Assembly (NCBI GenBank): GCA_038148755.1
Contig: JAYQWA010000005.1
Span: 1 to 64,000 of the forward strand
DNA from: UBA5109 sp038148755
GTDB taxonomy: Bacteria > Pseudomonadota > Gammaproteobacteria > Pseudomonadales > Pseudohongiellaceae
Length of the DNA: 64,000 nucleotides
Reading direction: 5' to 3'
Part shown: in pieces, positions 36,546 through 45,115 of the stretch
Position numbering within the stretch: the first letter of the stretch is position 1
Layout of the letters: each line of letters begins with the position of its first letter
Made by a program: the position numbers and the translations under genes
The notes under the pieces: generated by a model
What the model saw: the letters and a program-made list of their open reading frames with translations, nothing else
The model's database searches: none
What the model was told of the DNA's origin: nothing

Positions 36546-38822
36546 ATGAAAAAATTCACTAAACATCCTGGGAAATTATCGAAATTAACATGGCCAATCG
36601 CTGCTGCTGTTTCATTAGTGCCTGGGTTGCTGAGTTCGTCTGTTTTTGCACAGGGCAGTATCGAAGAGGTTGTAATTACAGCCCAGCGAAGGGAACAACA
36701 ACTTCAGGAAGTCCCAATTACAATCACTTCATTCAATGCTGAAGACCTGACAGACCGTAATGTTGAAACTATTGATCAGCTGGATCTTTTGCTACCTAAT
36801 GTGATGATTCGCGGTGGTGGTTCTACTGGTCCTACCAATGGTGAGTTTACCATGCGCGGAATACCGGGGGTTGCGCGTTACCTGGATGGTGTTGCTCAAA
36901 CCGGTACCCAGGGGTCTCTCGCAAATGTGGTCGAGCTTGAGCGTATTGAGGTTTTGAAAGGTCCGCAAGGTACTTTATTTGGAAAAAATGCCATGGGCGG
37001 TGCTATTTCCTATATCTCCCGACCACCAGCTGAAGAGATGGGCGCACGTCTGAACCTGTCAATTGGTAATTTTAACCAGAGGCAAATTAGAGCGAACATT
37101 GATGTGCCGATTTCACCAAATTTTTTAACCAAGATTTCGTATTTCTCCAATAAGAAAGACGGTTATGTGCAAAGTGGAAACGCCCAAATACAGCATGGTG
37201 ATGAAAATGATGAGGTGATTCGCTTTGATGCCCTCTGGCATGTAAATCCAGATCTGGATGTCAGGTTTGATTTTACCGACACGGTAAGAAACCCCAACCA
37301 CCCTAATGCTGACGTACTTTACGATGTGAATGACAATCAGGCATTTGCACGACAGATGCAGGCAATCCCTGGCGTCAATTTTACCGATGAAACACAGGCT
37401 TTTGGTAGGCCAGGTGTCGAACAATATCGAAATACTTCGACATTCTCTGGTCCGGGTTGGGACTTCGACGCCATGTCATACAACATGACCATTAACTGGA
37501 ATATCACTGATACGGTTTCTATGAGATCTATCACTGGTATCAGGGAATATGACAGTTATGCATTGGCTGACCTTGATGCAACCGAATACCAGTTCTTTGA
37601 AATTTTTACCGGCGTTCAAGCCAACGAAGCCAGTCAGGAAATTCAGTTTTACGTAGATGGTGACTCACTGGATTGGGTAGTCGGCTTCTACGCCAATGAT
37701 GTTGAATTAACAAACCGCCGTTTTGACTGGCAGTTTATGCCGGTTCTTGATGCGACTGGTACTCTAGTTCCGCTGGTTTATCCGGGTGGTGCATTGGCTG
37801 GTCAACCCTTCAGACAGCGTAATCAGATTACTGAAAATAATCGTGAAGATACTTCCGTCTTTTTTGAAGTGGAATGGAGTGTCAATGATCAACTGACCTT
37901 AACTGCTGGAGGCCGATATTCGGAAGAAGAGTTCACAGGTGGAGCATGGAATGCTGCAGATCCATTGCCAACATGGCCTAATACTTCATTTAGCTTCACA
38001 AAAGGTGCACAAACTTCGGACAGTGAGGCAAAATTTTATGCTTTCACTCCACGCTTCTCTCTGGATTATCAATTCAATGATGACATCATGGCTTATGCTT
38101 CATACTCTGAAGGCTTTAATGGTGGTGGTGTAAATACTAATCCGCTTCCCCTTGGTCCTGGAGGAGCCAATGTATTTACGTCATACACTGGAGAACGGTT
38201 GAATCAGATTGAAGTTGGTGTCAGATCCACGTTATTTGATAACTCGCTGCGTCTGAATGTTTCTTACTTTACTGGAACCTGGGAAGACATTCAGGTGGGT
38301 GAAGCTATTGTGCCGGGGCAGATTACTCAGCAGAATGCTGGTGAAGCCGAAATTGAAGGCTTTGAGTTTGATGCTCTATGGGCTGTTACCAATAACTTTA
38401 CATTGAACCTGGCCGCTGGCTGGTTGGATACGGCCTACACAAATATTGGTAAGGCGACCACTATCGGTCTAAACTCTGATTTTGCTTTTGCGCCAACTTT
38501 CCAGTCAAGTTTTGGTGCGCAGTATGATTGGAACCAGGAAAATGGTTCGACCATGTCTTACCGTATAGATTATGGTTGGACTAATGATTATGTCACCATT
38601 CAGGATATTCGCCTGCAAGCAACACAGCCGGCATATGGCCTGCTAAGTGGAAGACTAACCTATCGACCTGCACTTGCAGATTGGAACTATTCAATCTGGG
38701 GTCGAAACCTGACCAATGAATGGTATCAGCAAGGTGGTTTTGGCGCTTTCCTGGGTGGTGTTAACCAGGGAGTTGTTGCCAGACCTCGTGAGTTTGGTGT
38801 TAGCTTCAATATGGAGTTCTGA
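36546..38822 (+). CDS. TonB-dependent outer-membrane receptor
   Basis: This protein of 758 residues has a signal peptide (cleavage near SVFAQGS), a TonB-box-like I-E-E-V-V-I-T-A-Q-R-R, a plug domain (DRNVETIDQLDLLLPN to GTLFGKNAMGGAISYIS) and a 22-strand barrel ending in an aromatic-type C-terminus (G-V-S-F-N-M-E-F). It imports a large or scarce ligand across the outer membrane with TonB energy. The subtype resembles receptors common in marine gammaproteobacteria and sphingomonads. The ligand is unknown. Neighbouring sulfatases suggest a sulfated compound and the downstream aromatic genes suggest aromatics; both are inference. Confidence 0.93.
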   Translation: MKKFTKHPGKLSKLTWPIAAAVSLVPGLLSSSVFAQGSIEEVVITAQRREQQLQEVPITITSFNAEDLTDRNVETIDQLDLLLPNVMIRGGGSTGPTNGEFTMRGIPGVARYLDGVAQTGTQGSLANVVELERIEVLKGPQGTLFGKNAMGGAISYISRPPAEEMGARLNLSIGNFNQRQIRANIDVPISPNFLTKISYFSNKKDGYVQSGNAQIQHGDENDEVIRFDALWHVNPDLDVRFDFTDTVRNPNHPNADVLYDVNDNQAFARQMQAIPGVNFTDETQAFGRPGVEQYRNTSTFSGPGWDFDAMSYNMTINWNITDTVSMRSITGIREYDSYALADLDATEYQFFEIFTGVQANEASQEIQFYVDGDSLDWVVGFYANDVELTNRRFDWQFMPVLDATGTLVPLVYPGGALAGQPFRQRNQITENNREDTSVFFEVEWSVNDQLTLTAGGRYSEEEFTGGAWNAADPLPTWPNTSFSFTKGAQTSDSEAKFYAFTPRFSLDYQFNDDIMAYASYSEGFNGGGVNTNPLPLGPGGANVFTSYTGERLNQIEVGVRSTLFDNSLRLNVSYFTGTWEDIQVGEAIVPGQITQQNAGEAEIEGFEFDALWAVTNNFTLNLAAGWLDTAYTNIGKATTIGLNSDFAFAPTFQSSFGAQYDWNQENGSTMSYRIDYGWTNDYVTIQDIRLQATQPAYGLLSGRLTYRPALADWNYSIWGRNLTNEWYQQGGFGAFLGGVNQGVVARPREFGVSFNMEF

Positions 38823-39128
38823 TCCAAGCACAGTGTTAAGGTCAGGAATATTACCTGACCTTGCTTTATAACTGATTAAAAAGGCCCAGCATGCTGGGCC
38901 TTTTTTTGCCTAAACGAAGTGAAAAAGTTTTTTGCTTTCACAGCCAAAATATTAGCGCTTGAGCCATCTCAAGCTTTGCTCGGCTGATGATTTGTTTCAG
39001 TTACAGACCGTGAGATAGTGCTGCAGTTATAGAAAATCAGCCTAATATCCAGAAAAGCTGCTGGTGTTTTTTTCTGGCTGTGGTAAAAATTCTTTTACAG
39101 TTTCTATTTAGTTCATTGAGGTTAAAGC
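38823..39128 (+). other. Intergenic region with two hairpins
   Basis: This gap of 306 bases follows the receptor gene. It holds a hairpin at 38838-38862 (AAGGTCAGG, loop of seven, CCTGACCTT) and a stronger one listed as the terminator at 38878-38907. The remainder up to the Tat-exported protein gene probably holds that gene's promoter, but none is clear. Confidence 0.6.
38878..38907 (+). terminator. Terminator after the TonB receptor gene
   Basis: The perfect hairpin GGCCCAGC (38883-38890), AT, GCTGGGCC (38893-38900), preceded by an A-run, is followed by seven T. It lies about 55 bases after the receptor stop and is typical of a rho-independent terminator. Confidence 0.92.
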
Positions 39129-39821
39129 ATGAGTAAAAAAGACAGCAATAACAGTATACAACGTCGCTCAATGGTTAAGGCAATGGGTACTGCAGCACTT
39201 GCAGGTATGGCAGTGAGTGCATCAACTGCCAATGCTCAAAATTCAGGAAATAGAGGCTTCATTCCCATGCGTCACACTAATGATGCTTGGCTGGATGATT
39301 TGTCCGGTAGCCATCGTGTGTTTATTGATTCATCAACGGCAGCAGGTGGTAGTGATGGTTTAATTTATGCCGGTAATATTTTAAATGCCCATTCGCAGGC
39401 TTATGCGGGTAGTGATGCTGACTATGCAATGGTTTTATGCTTTCGACATTTTTCCACGCCTTTTGCTTTTAGTGACGCCGTGTGGGAGAAATATGGTGAA
39501 ATCTTTCATATCATTATGCAATTTCCAGATCCTGCTACTGGCCAGGCCCCTAAAATTAATTTGATGAATTCTCAAGCTGCCAGACCTGTTCCAGGCGCAA
39601 CGATTAATGATCTTGTGTCTAGAAATTTGCAATTTGCGGTATGTGAAATGGCAGCACAGTTTTTTTCAGGGCTTATTGCCAACAATATGGGTTTGTCAGC
39701 AAATGCTGTGTTTGAAGAGCTTAAAGACAGCGTCATTCCCAATAGCCGTTTTGTTTCTGCTGGAGTTATAGCAACAACACGTGCTCAAGAGTATGGGTAT
39801 AGTCTTTTATACGCAGGATGA
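39129..39821 (+). CDS. Tat-exported DsrE-like protein of unknown function
   Basis: This protein of 230 residues has a twin-arginine signal (QRRSMVKAMG) and a cleavage region near ANAQNS. The body (SHRVFIDSSTAAGGSDGLIYAG, then A-M-V-L-C-F-R-H-F-S-T-P-F-A-F, D-A-V-W-E-K-Y-G-E) resembles Tat-exported relatives of the DsrE/DsrF fold. The lone Cys of V-L-C-F-R-H may or may not be catalytic. No reaction is known. It lies after the receptor terminator and converges on hpaR, so its pathway is unclear. Confidence 0.65.
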   Translation: MSKKDSNNSIQRRSMVKAMGTAALAGMAVSASTANAQNSGNRGFIPMRHTNDAWLDDLSGSHRVFIDSSTAAGGSDGLIYAGNILNAHSQAYAGSDADYAMVLCFRHFSTPFAFSDAVWEKYGEIFHIIMQFPDPATGQAPKINLMNSQAARPVPGATINDLVSRNLQFAVCEMAAQFFSGLIANNMGLSANAVFEELKDSVIPNSRFVSAGVIATTRAQEYGYSLLYAG

Positions 39822-39950
39822 GTACAAACCTAGATTTAGTACTTGAGCCAGATGGCTCAAGTGCTGATAAATTAGTCGAAACATGGCTGGTTTATGCCCA
39901 CAGTCTTGCTGCACTGGGGACTTTATTTCCTGCCGTAATTTTCGGCTGCT

Positions 39951-40424
39951 TTAATCCTGTAAAGCGATAACCAGTTCATCCAGTAATTTCGACAAGAGTT
40001 GTAGCTTATCTTCTCCGTACTGCTGAGAGATATGTCTATAACGCTCAGCTGATTTAGGGGCAACTTTTGCGTACAGTTTGCGTCCTGTATCGCTCAGAAA
40101 AAGCTCTGATCTACGCTGATCGTTGGTAACAGTTTTGCGAATTATCAAGCCGCGTGATTCCAGATTTTTTGAAATACGTGACAAGCTGGGAACCATTAAG
40201 AAACAGCGCTCTGCTAGTTCGGACATCTCTAGTCCGTCTTCCTGTTCCAGAAACCTGATGACTCGCCATTGTTGTGGTGAAAGACCATGTTTTTTTAGCG
40301 TCGGAATAATTTTTTTCATGACTGCTTCGCGAGCACGAAGCAGAGACATTGGCAACGATTTACCAAATTCTTCTAACTGTAATTCTGTATTTTTTCGAGT
40401 TGATTCAGGCTGAAATTGGCTCAT
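39951..40424 (-). CDS. hpaR: MarR-family regulator, HpaR-like
   Basis: From the ATG at 40424 (GGAG at ideal spacing; a start 12 bases upstream has none) the protein has 157 residues. It has the MarR winged-helix fold: LRAREAVMKKIIPTLKKHGLSPQQWRVIRFL, L-A-E-R-C-F-L-M-V-P-S-L-S-R-I-S-K-N-L-E-S-R-G (recognition helix) and the N-D-Q-R-R-S-E wing. It resembles HpaR/HpcR, the repressor of homoprotocatechuate genes. It overlaps the end of the hpaG-like gene by 20 bases, so the two are one unit and the regulator likely controls its own synthesis. The perfect palindrome at 41332-41347 in the hpaG/hpaE promoter gap is the likely operator. Confidence 0.85.
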   Translation of the reverse strand: MSQFQPESTRKNTELQLEEFGKSLPMSLLRAREAVMKKIIPTLKKHGLSPQQWRVIRFLEQEDGLEMSELAERCFLMVPSLSRISKNLESRGLIIRKTVTNDQRRSELFLSDTGRKLYAKVAPKSAERYRHISQQYGEDKLQLLSKLLDELVIALQD

Positions 40425-41271
40425 CAATGACTCCATTTTTCAGAGTGCCAATACCTTCAACGCTAACTTCGATAATATCACCTGGTACCAGGTATCTTGG
40501 TGGATCAAATCTCGCTCCTGCACCATTTGGTGTTCCGGTTGCAATAATGTCACCGGGTTTTAACTGAAAAAACTGAGAGCAGTAACTGATGATATATTTG
40601 AAGGGGAACATCATGCTGGCAGTGGTGTCATCCTGACGGACTTCACCATTAACAGTGGTTGTCACCCGCATATTTTCATATTGCTCGTCAGTAAACTCAT
40701 CAGCACTGACCAGCCAGGGACCCAGAGCACCGGAATGTACAAAATTTTTGCCCTGGGTTACATTAAATTTGGCATGTCTTACCCAATCCCGAAGTGTCCC
40801 TTCATTCATTATGGTTAAGCCAGCGATATGTTCGTAAGCATTCTCCTGTTTGATTCGGCGTCCGCCTTTCCCAATGACAATGACGATTTCACCTTCATAA
40901 TCAAGCTGCTCCGATTCCGGTGGACGCCATAACGGCTCGTCATGGGCAGTTAATGAGTCAGGTGTTCTGATAAATAAACTTGGAAATTTGGGGGCTTCAG
41001 AGCCATCCTTATATTCAGCATTACGATTGGCATAGTTGACACCAATACAGATAATTTTTTCCGGGTTTGAAACAGGTTTGAGTATTTTTATATCACTTAG
41101 TTTGTAGTCGACTTTTGTTTTTGCTGCAAGATCTCTTGCATCATCAAGGTGGCCTGCCTGAATGATGGAAAGCAGGCTTCCTCCAAGTCGTGCCCCTAAA
41201 TCAATCACCTCATCATTTATCAGTGCTCCCCAGGAATCTTGATCTTGATGGGTAAAGGATAAGAATCGCAT
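40405..41271 (-). CDS. Fumarylacetoacetate hydrolase family protein, HpaG-like
   Basis: From the ATG at 41271 (GGAG upstream) the protein has 288 residues; a longer frame to 41424 lacks sense as a start. The FAH fold shows C-I-G-V-N-Y-A, the metal site in D-Y-E-G-E-I-V-I-V-I-G, and I-A-T-G-T-P-N-G-A-G with V-E-G-I-G-T-L-K-N. In this operon the expected role is HpaG: decarboxylation of 5-oxopent-3-ene-1,2,5-tricarboxylate and isomerisation of 2-hydroxyhepta-2,4-dienedioate. E. coli HpaG has two FAH domains, and only one is present here, so one activity may be missing or carried elsewhere. It is divergent from hpaE. Confidence 0.8.
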   Translation of the reverse strand: MRFLSFTHQDQDSWGALINDEVIDLGARLGGSLLSIIQAGHLDDARDLAAKTKVDYKLSDIKILKPVSNPEKIICIGVNYANRNAEYKDGSEAPKFPSLFIRTPDSLTAHDEPLWRPPESEQLDYEGEIVIVIGKGGRRIKQENAYEHIAGLTIMNEGTLRDWVRHAKFNVTQGKNFVHSGALGPWLVSADEFTDEQYENMRVTTTVNGEVRQDDTTASMMFPFKYIISYCSQFFQLKPGDIIATGTPNGAGARFDPPRYLVPGDIIEVSVEGIGTLKNGVIDEPISA

Positions 41272-41331
41272 AAGAAAACTCCATGTCAGTTCTGTTCTAG
41301 TTTTGTGTTTCTTGCATTCAACTGGCATATA

Positions 41332-41347
41332 ACTTAACATGTTAAGT
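41332..41347. promoter_or_regulatory. Perfect palindrome, probable HpaR operator
   Basis: ACTTAACATGTTAAGT is a perfect 16-base palindrome in the divergent hpaG/hpaE gap, 31 bases before the hpaE start. Symmetric AT-rich palindromes of this kind are typical MarR-family operators. Its position allows control of both transcription directions by the HpaR-like repressor encoded at 39951-40424. Confidence 0.7.
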
Positions 41348-41378
41348 ATTTTAAAACAAGCAGATAAACTAGTAGGGC

Positions 41379-42908
41379 ATGAGTATAAAAATGAGTGAGT
41401 TTGAGAAAAATCTGGATCTTGCAAATAAATATTTACAAAAATTCAAAGATCGGCCGCTTGGTCATTTTATTAATGGCAAGATGGAAGCTCCTGCTGGCGC
41501 CGAAACCTATGAAAATACTACGCCGGTTGATCAAAGTTCTTTAGGGCAAGTTGTTAGGGGAACAGCGTCTGATATTGATACAGCCTGTCAGGCAGCAGAA
41601 TCTGCTTTTACTGAATGGAAAGCTGTACCCGGAGCAGAACGTAAAAAATTATTAAACTATTTTGCGGACAAGATAGTAGAGCGTGCTGAAGAAATTGCGC
41701 TGGTTGAATCTATGGACTGCGGGCAGGCTATCCGTTTTATGAAACAGGCTGCCGTTCGAGGTGCTGCTAATTTCCGTTTTTTTGCTGACAAGGCTCCTGA
41801 ATCCCGTAACGGCCTGGCTTTGCATCAGGATGAGCATACAAACTTTACTATCCGTACGCCTATTGGGCCAGTGGGTATTATCACTCCCTGGAATACGCCA
41901 TTTATGCTGTCAACCTGGAAAATTGCACCGGCGCTGGCAGCAGGCTGTACGGTTGTCCATAAGCCTGCCGAATTAACACCACTAAGCGCCATGTTATTAG
42001 CTGAAATTGCAAAAGACGCGGGAATTCCTGACGGCGTTTGGAATACAGTGAACGGATTTGGAGAAGATGCCGGTAAAGCGTTGACAGAACATCCGGCGAT
42101 TAAAGCAGTAGCTTTGGTGGGTGAAAGTGCTACCGGCAGTCACATCATGCGCCAGGGTGCAGACACCCTAAAGCGCATGCATTTTGAGCTGGGTGGTAAA
42201 AACCCGGTTATCGTGTTTGATGATGCTGACTTTGACAGGGCGCTGGATGCAGTTGTCTTTATGATTTACAGCCTTAATGGTCAGCGTTGTACATCTTCCA
42301 GTCGTTTGTTGATCCAATCCGGTATTAAAGCCAAATTCATGGCAGCTTTACAGGAACGGGTGGCAAATCTGAGAGTAGGGCACCCACTGGATCCTCAGAC
42401 TGAAGTAGGTCCATTGGTTCATACCGGACATTTTGAGAAAGTCATGAGTTATATGGATGTCGCGAAAGCAGATGGGGCAGAAATTCTGGTTGGCGGAACC
42501 AGACGTGAAGATTTAGGTACAGGTAATTATGTAGCACCCACTTTATTTGCTGAAGCGACTAATCAAATGCGCGTTGCCAGAGAAGAAATTTTCGGACCTG
42601 TACTTACCGCGATTGAATTTGAAACCGAAGAGCAGGCATTGGAAATTGCAAATGACAGTGATTATGGATTGACAGCTTATATCTGGACGGAAAATAACGG
42701 CAGAGCCATGCGCATGGCACGCAATGTTGAAACTGGCATGCTTTGGGTGAACTCAGAGAATAACCGAAATCTGCCTTCACCTTTTGGCGGAATAAAAATG
42801 TCAGGTATTGGCCGGGATGGTGGGGATTACAGTTTTGATTTTTATATGGAAACCAAGAACGTTTGTATTGCACATGGTACTCATCGTGTGCCTGTTCTTG
42901 GTCGCTGA
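41379..42908 (+). CDS. hpaE: 5-Carboxymethyl-2-hydroxymuconate semialdehyde dehydrogenase
   Basis: This NAD-dependent aldehyde dehydrogenase of 509 residues oxidises the ring-opened semialdehyde of homoprotocatechuate to the diacid. The ALDH features are G-P-V-G-I-I-T-P-W-N-T-P-F, F-E-L-G-G-K-N-P-V (catalytic Glu), the catalytic Cys in N-G-Q-R-C-T-S-S-S-R, and E-E-I-F-G-P-V-L. The product assignment rests on its place before hpaF, hpaH and hpaI and on general HpaE likeness. An alternative ATG lies 12 bases downstream. It starts the plus-strand hpa operon after the palindromic operator. Confidence 0.9.
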   Translation: MSIKMSEFEKNLDLANKYLQKFKDRPLGHFINGKMEAPAGAETYENTTPVDQSSLGQVVRGTASDIDTACQAAESAFTEWKAVPGAERKKLLNYFADKIVERAEEIALVESMDCGQAIRFMKQAAVRGAANFRFFADKAPESRNGLALHQDEHTNFTIRTPIGPVGIITPWNTPFMLSTWKIAPALAAGCTVVHKPAELTPLSAMLLAEIAKDAGIPDGVWNTVNGFGEDAGKALTEHPAIKAVALVGESATGSHIMRQGADTLKRMHFELGGKNPVIVFDDADFDRALDAVVFMIYSLNGQRCTSSSRLLIQSGIKAKFMAALQERVANLRVGHPLDPQTEVGPLVHTGHFEKVMSYMDVAKADGAEILVGGTRREDLGTGNYVAPTLFAEATNQMRVAREEIFGPVLTAIEFETEEQALEIANDSDYGLTAYIWTENNGRAMRMARNVETGMLWVNSENNRNLPSPFGGIKMSGIGRDGGDYSFDFYMETKNVCIAHGTHRVPVLGR

Positions 42909-42931
42909 TTACTTGTTGAGTAGGGAAAATT

Positions 42932-43312
42932 ATGGCGCATTTTGTTCTTGAATATTCTGATAACCTTGCAGAAGACAAGGTATCGATCCAAAGCCTGTTT
43001 GAAAGTTTACATCAGGCTGCTCAGGAAACTCGGCTGTTTCCGCTAAAAGGAATTCGCAGCCGGGCTTATTGCTGTGAACAATATCGTATGGCGGATGGTA
43101 ACCCGCAACATGGTTTCGTACATTTACAGGTATTACTGGGAGCCGGGCGCACGATGGAAGAGAAACAATCTGCGGCAGATTTGTTTTTTGAAGTGTTTAC
43201 TGCTCACTTCGATAAGCATTATCAATCCAGAGGCATGGCGCTGTCTTTTGAAATGAAAGAGCTCGAACCCGTATTGAAGTTTAATAAGAACAATATTCAG
43301 GAATATTTGTAA
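42932..43312 (+). CDS. hpaF: 5-Carboxymethyl-2-hydroxymuconate isomerase-like protein with Pro-1 replaced by Ala
   Basis: This protein of 126 residues is a tautomerase-superfamily CHMI homologue: F-V-L-E-Y-S-D-N-L at the start, F-P-L-K-G-I-R-S-R-A-Y, M-A-D-G-N-P-Q-H-G-F-V-H, G-A-G-R-T-M-E and L-S-F-E-M-K-E-L. In the family the residue after the initiator Met is the catalytic proline, which acts as the base. Here codon 2 is GCG (Ala), and no other start would place a proline first. Either activity is strongly reduced, the enzyme uses another mechanism, or one base is wrong. Spacing to hpaE is 23 bases and to hpaH 15 bases, within one operon. Confidence 0.85.
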   Translation: MAHFVLEYSDNLAEDKVSIQSLFESLHQAAQETRLFPLKGIRSRAYCCEQYRMADGNPQHGFVHLQVLLGAGRTMEEKQSAADLFFEVFTAHFDKHYQSRGMALSFEMKELEPVLKFNKNNIQEYL

Positions 43313-43327
43313 ACAAAGGTAACAAAG

Positions 43328-44131
43328 ATGCTTAATACACAACAAATACAAAAAGCTGCTGATGATCTTTACGAGGCTGAAAAGAACCGGCAGCAGATAG
43401 CGCCTCTAACCCTGAGTCACCCTGATATGGATATGGATGATGCCTACGCGGTTCAAACAGCCTGGGTGCAACGCAAGATTCAAAATGGCCGTAAAGTAAT
43501 TGGTTACAAAATTGGTCTTACTTCACGCGCTATGCAGCGCGCTTTTAATATTGATATTCCAGATTATGGTGTTCTGCTTGATGATATGCTTTTTGAGTCT
43601 GGCAGTGACATCAAGGCTGCTGACTTCCTTGACCCACAAATTGAAGTTGAGCTGGCTTTTGTGTTGAAAAAAACACTCAGTGGTGAAAACCTAACTGTTG
43701 AAGAGGTGCTGGATGCAACGGACTATGTGATTCCCGCCTTTGAGTTAATCGCAGCCCGAAGTGTCCGGGTAAATCATGAGACTGGATATACCCGTAAAGT
43801 TTTTGACACCATCTCTGATAATGCGGCTAATGCCGGCATTATCTGGGGCGGGCGCAAAGTTTCTCCTGATGAAATGGATTTACGCTGGTGTGGTGCCATT
43901 GTTGAATTAAATGGTGTTATTGAGCAAACCGGTTTGGCTGCTGCTGTGTTGGGCCATCCGGCCAAAGGTATCTGCTGGATTGCGAAACGCTTCGCGCCCC
44001 ATGGTATTTCACTGGAGCCCGGCCAGATATTATTATCAGGCTCTTTTGTAGCGCCTATAAAAGTCAAAGCAGGCGACCAGGTCAGTGCAGATTATGGTGA
44101 CCTGGGGAGAATATCAGTCAATTTTGTATAA
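43328..44131 (+). CDS. hpaH: 2-Oxohept-4-ene-1,7-dioate hydratase
   Basis: This FAH-fold hydratase of 267 residues adds water to 2-oxohept-4-ene-1,7-dioate. HpaH/MhpD-type features are V-I-G-Y-K-I-G-L-T-S-R-A-M-Q, D-Y-G-V-L-L-D-D-M, the metal-binding glutamates in D-P-Q-I-E-V-E-L-A-F, and L-S-G-S-F-V-A-P. It is cytoplasmic. It sits between hpaF and hpaI in catalytic order; its product is the substrate of HpaI. AAAGGTAAC lies before the ATG. Confidence 0.93.
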   Translation: MLNTQQIQKAADDLYEAEKNRQQIAPLTLSHPDMDMDDAYAVQTAWVQRKIQNGRKVIGYKIGLTSRAMQRAFNIDIPDYGVLLDDMLFESGSDIKAADFLDPQIEVELAFVLKKTLSGENLTVEEVLDATDYVIPAFELIAARSVRVNHETGYTRKVFDTISDNAANAGIIWGGRKVSPDEMDLRWCGAIVELNGVIEQTGLAAAVLGHPAKGICWIAKRFAPHGISLEPGQILLSGSFVAPIKVKAGDQVSADYGDLGRISVNFV

Positions 44132-44178
44132 AGTTTGTATACTCTGATGAAAAGTTTACGAGTCTAAGAAGACAATTT

Positions 44179-44976
44179 ATGGAAATGCCAACAAATAAAT
44201 TTAAAGCTGCGCTGCAGGCTGATAAACGCTTGTACGGAATGTTCCTGGGTATACCCAATACCAGCGTTGCCGAACTCTGTGCCGGGGCCGGTTTTGACTG
44301 GCTGATTATCGATGGTGAGCATAGTCCTTTTGATCTGCAATCCATCATGGCGCATCTGCAGGCTATAGCGGCTTATCCTGTTTCAGCAATTGTACGTCCG
44401 GTGGAAGGACAGACAGCCATTATCAAACAGATGCTTGATCTGGGTGCGCAGTCCCTCCTGATTCCGATGGTGGATACTCCCGAGCAGGCGAAAGAACTGG
44501 TCAGGGCCTGCAGGTATCCCCCTGAGGGTATTCGTGGTGTCGGTACAGCCATGTCGAGAGCTGCAAAGTGGAATCGTATTCCTGATTATTTGCATAAAGC
44601 TAATGAAGAAGTCTGTCTCATTGTGCAAATAGAAACAGAGTTGGGACTGAAAAATGTCAAAGACATCGCCGCCGTGGATGGTGTCGATGCGGTATTTATC
44701 GGTCCGGCTGATTTATCGGCAGCCATTGGCTATGTCGGTCAACAGGATCATCCAAAAGTGGTTGAGACAATTTGTGAGACGATAGGCAGCATCAATGCTG
44801 CCGGCAAGGCGGCAGGATTATTGGCTGTCAAAAAAGAATTAATACAAAAATATTCAGATGCTGGTGCTAAGTTTATAGGGGTAGGAGTAGACACCGCCGT
44901 ATTTTCTAATGCAACCAAACAGCTGGCTGCCAGTTATGTCGAAAATTTGAATGATGAAGAAGTCGCGGGTTATTAA
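44179..44976 (+). CDS. hpaI: 4-Hydroxy-2-oxoheptane-1,7-dioate aldolase
   Basis: This metal-dependent class II pyruvate aldolase of 265 residues splits 4-hydroxy-2-oxoheptanedioate into pyruvate and succinate semialdehyde. HpaI active-site segments are present: the base His in I-D-G-E-H-S-P, an Arg in A-I-V-R-P-V, metal-binding Glu in I-V-Q-I-E-T-E and Asp in I-G-P-A-D-L-S-A. It is the last gene of the plus-strand hpa operon. It faces pobA across a convergent gap of 139 bases that shows no clear terminator. Confidence 0.94.
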   Translation: MEMPTNKFKAALQADKRLYGMFLGIPNTSVAELCAGAGFDWLIIDGEHSPFDLQSIMAHLQAIAAYPVSAIVRPVEGQTAIIKQMLDLGAQSLLIPMVDTPEQAKELVRACRYPPEGIRGVGTAMSRAAKWNRIPDYLHKANEEVCLIVQIETELGLKNVKDIAAVDGVDAVFIGPADLSAAIGYVGQQDHPKVVETICETIGSINAAGKAAGLLAVKKELIQKYSDAGAKFIGVGVDTAVFSNATKQLAASYVENLNDEEVAGY

Positions 44977-45115
44977 TTGCTATTGCTTTTAAGACACATA
45001 ACTATAAGTTTTACAATCGACTATTACCAAAAATAAATTTACCACTACTTACCTTATAAGAAAGAGAGAGATCCTTTCTTACATGGCAAGCAGTATCATG
45101 CAGTAATAAAAAGCT

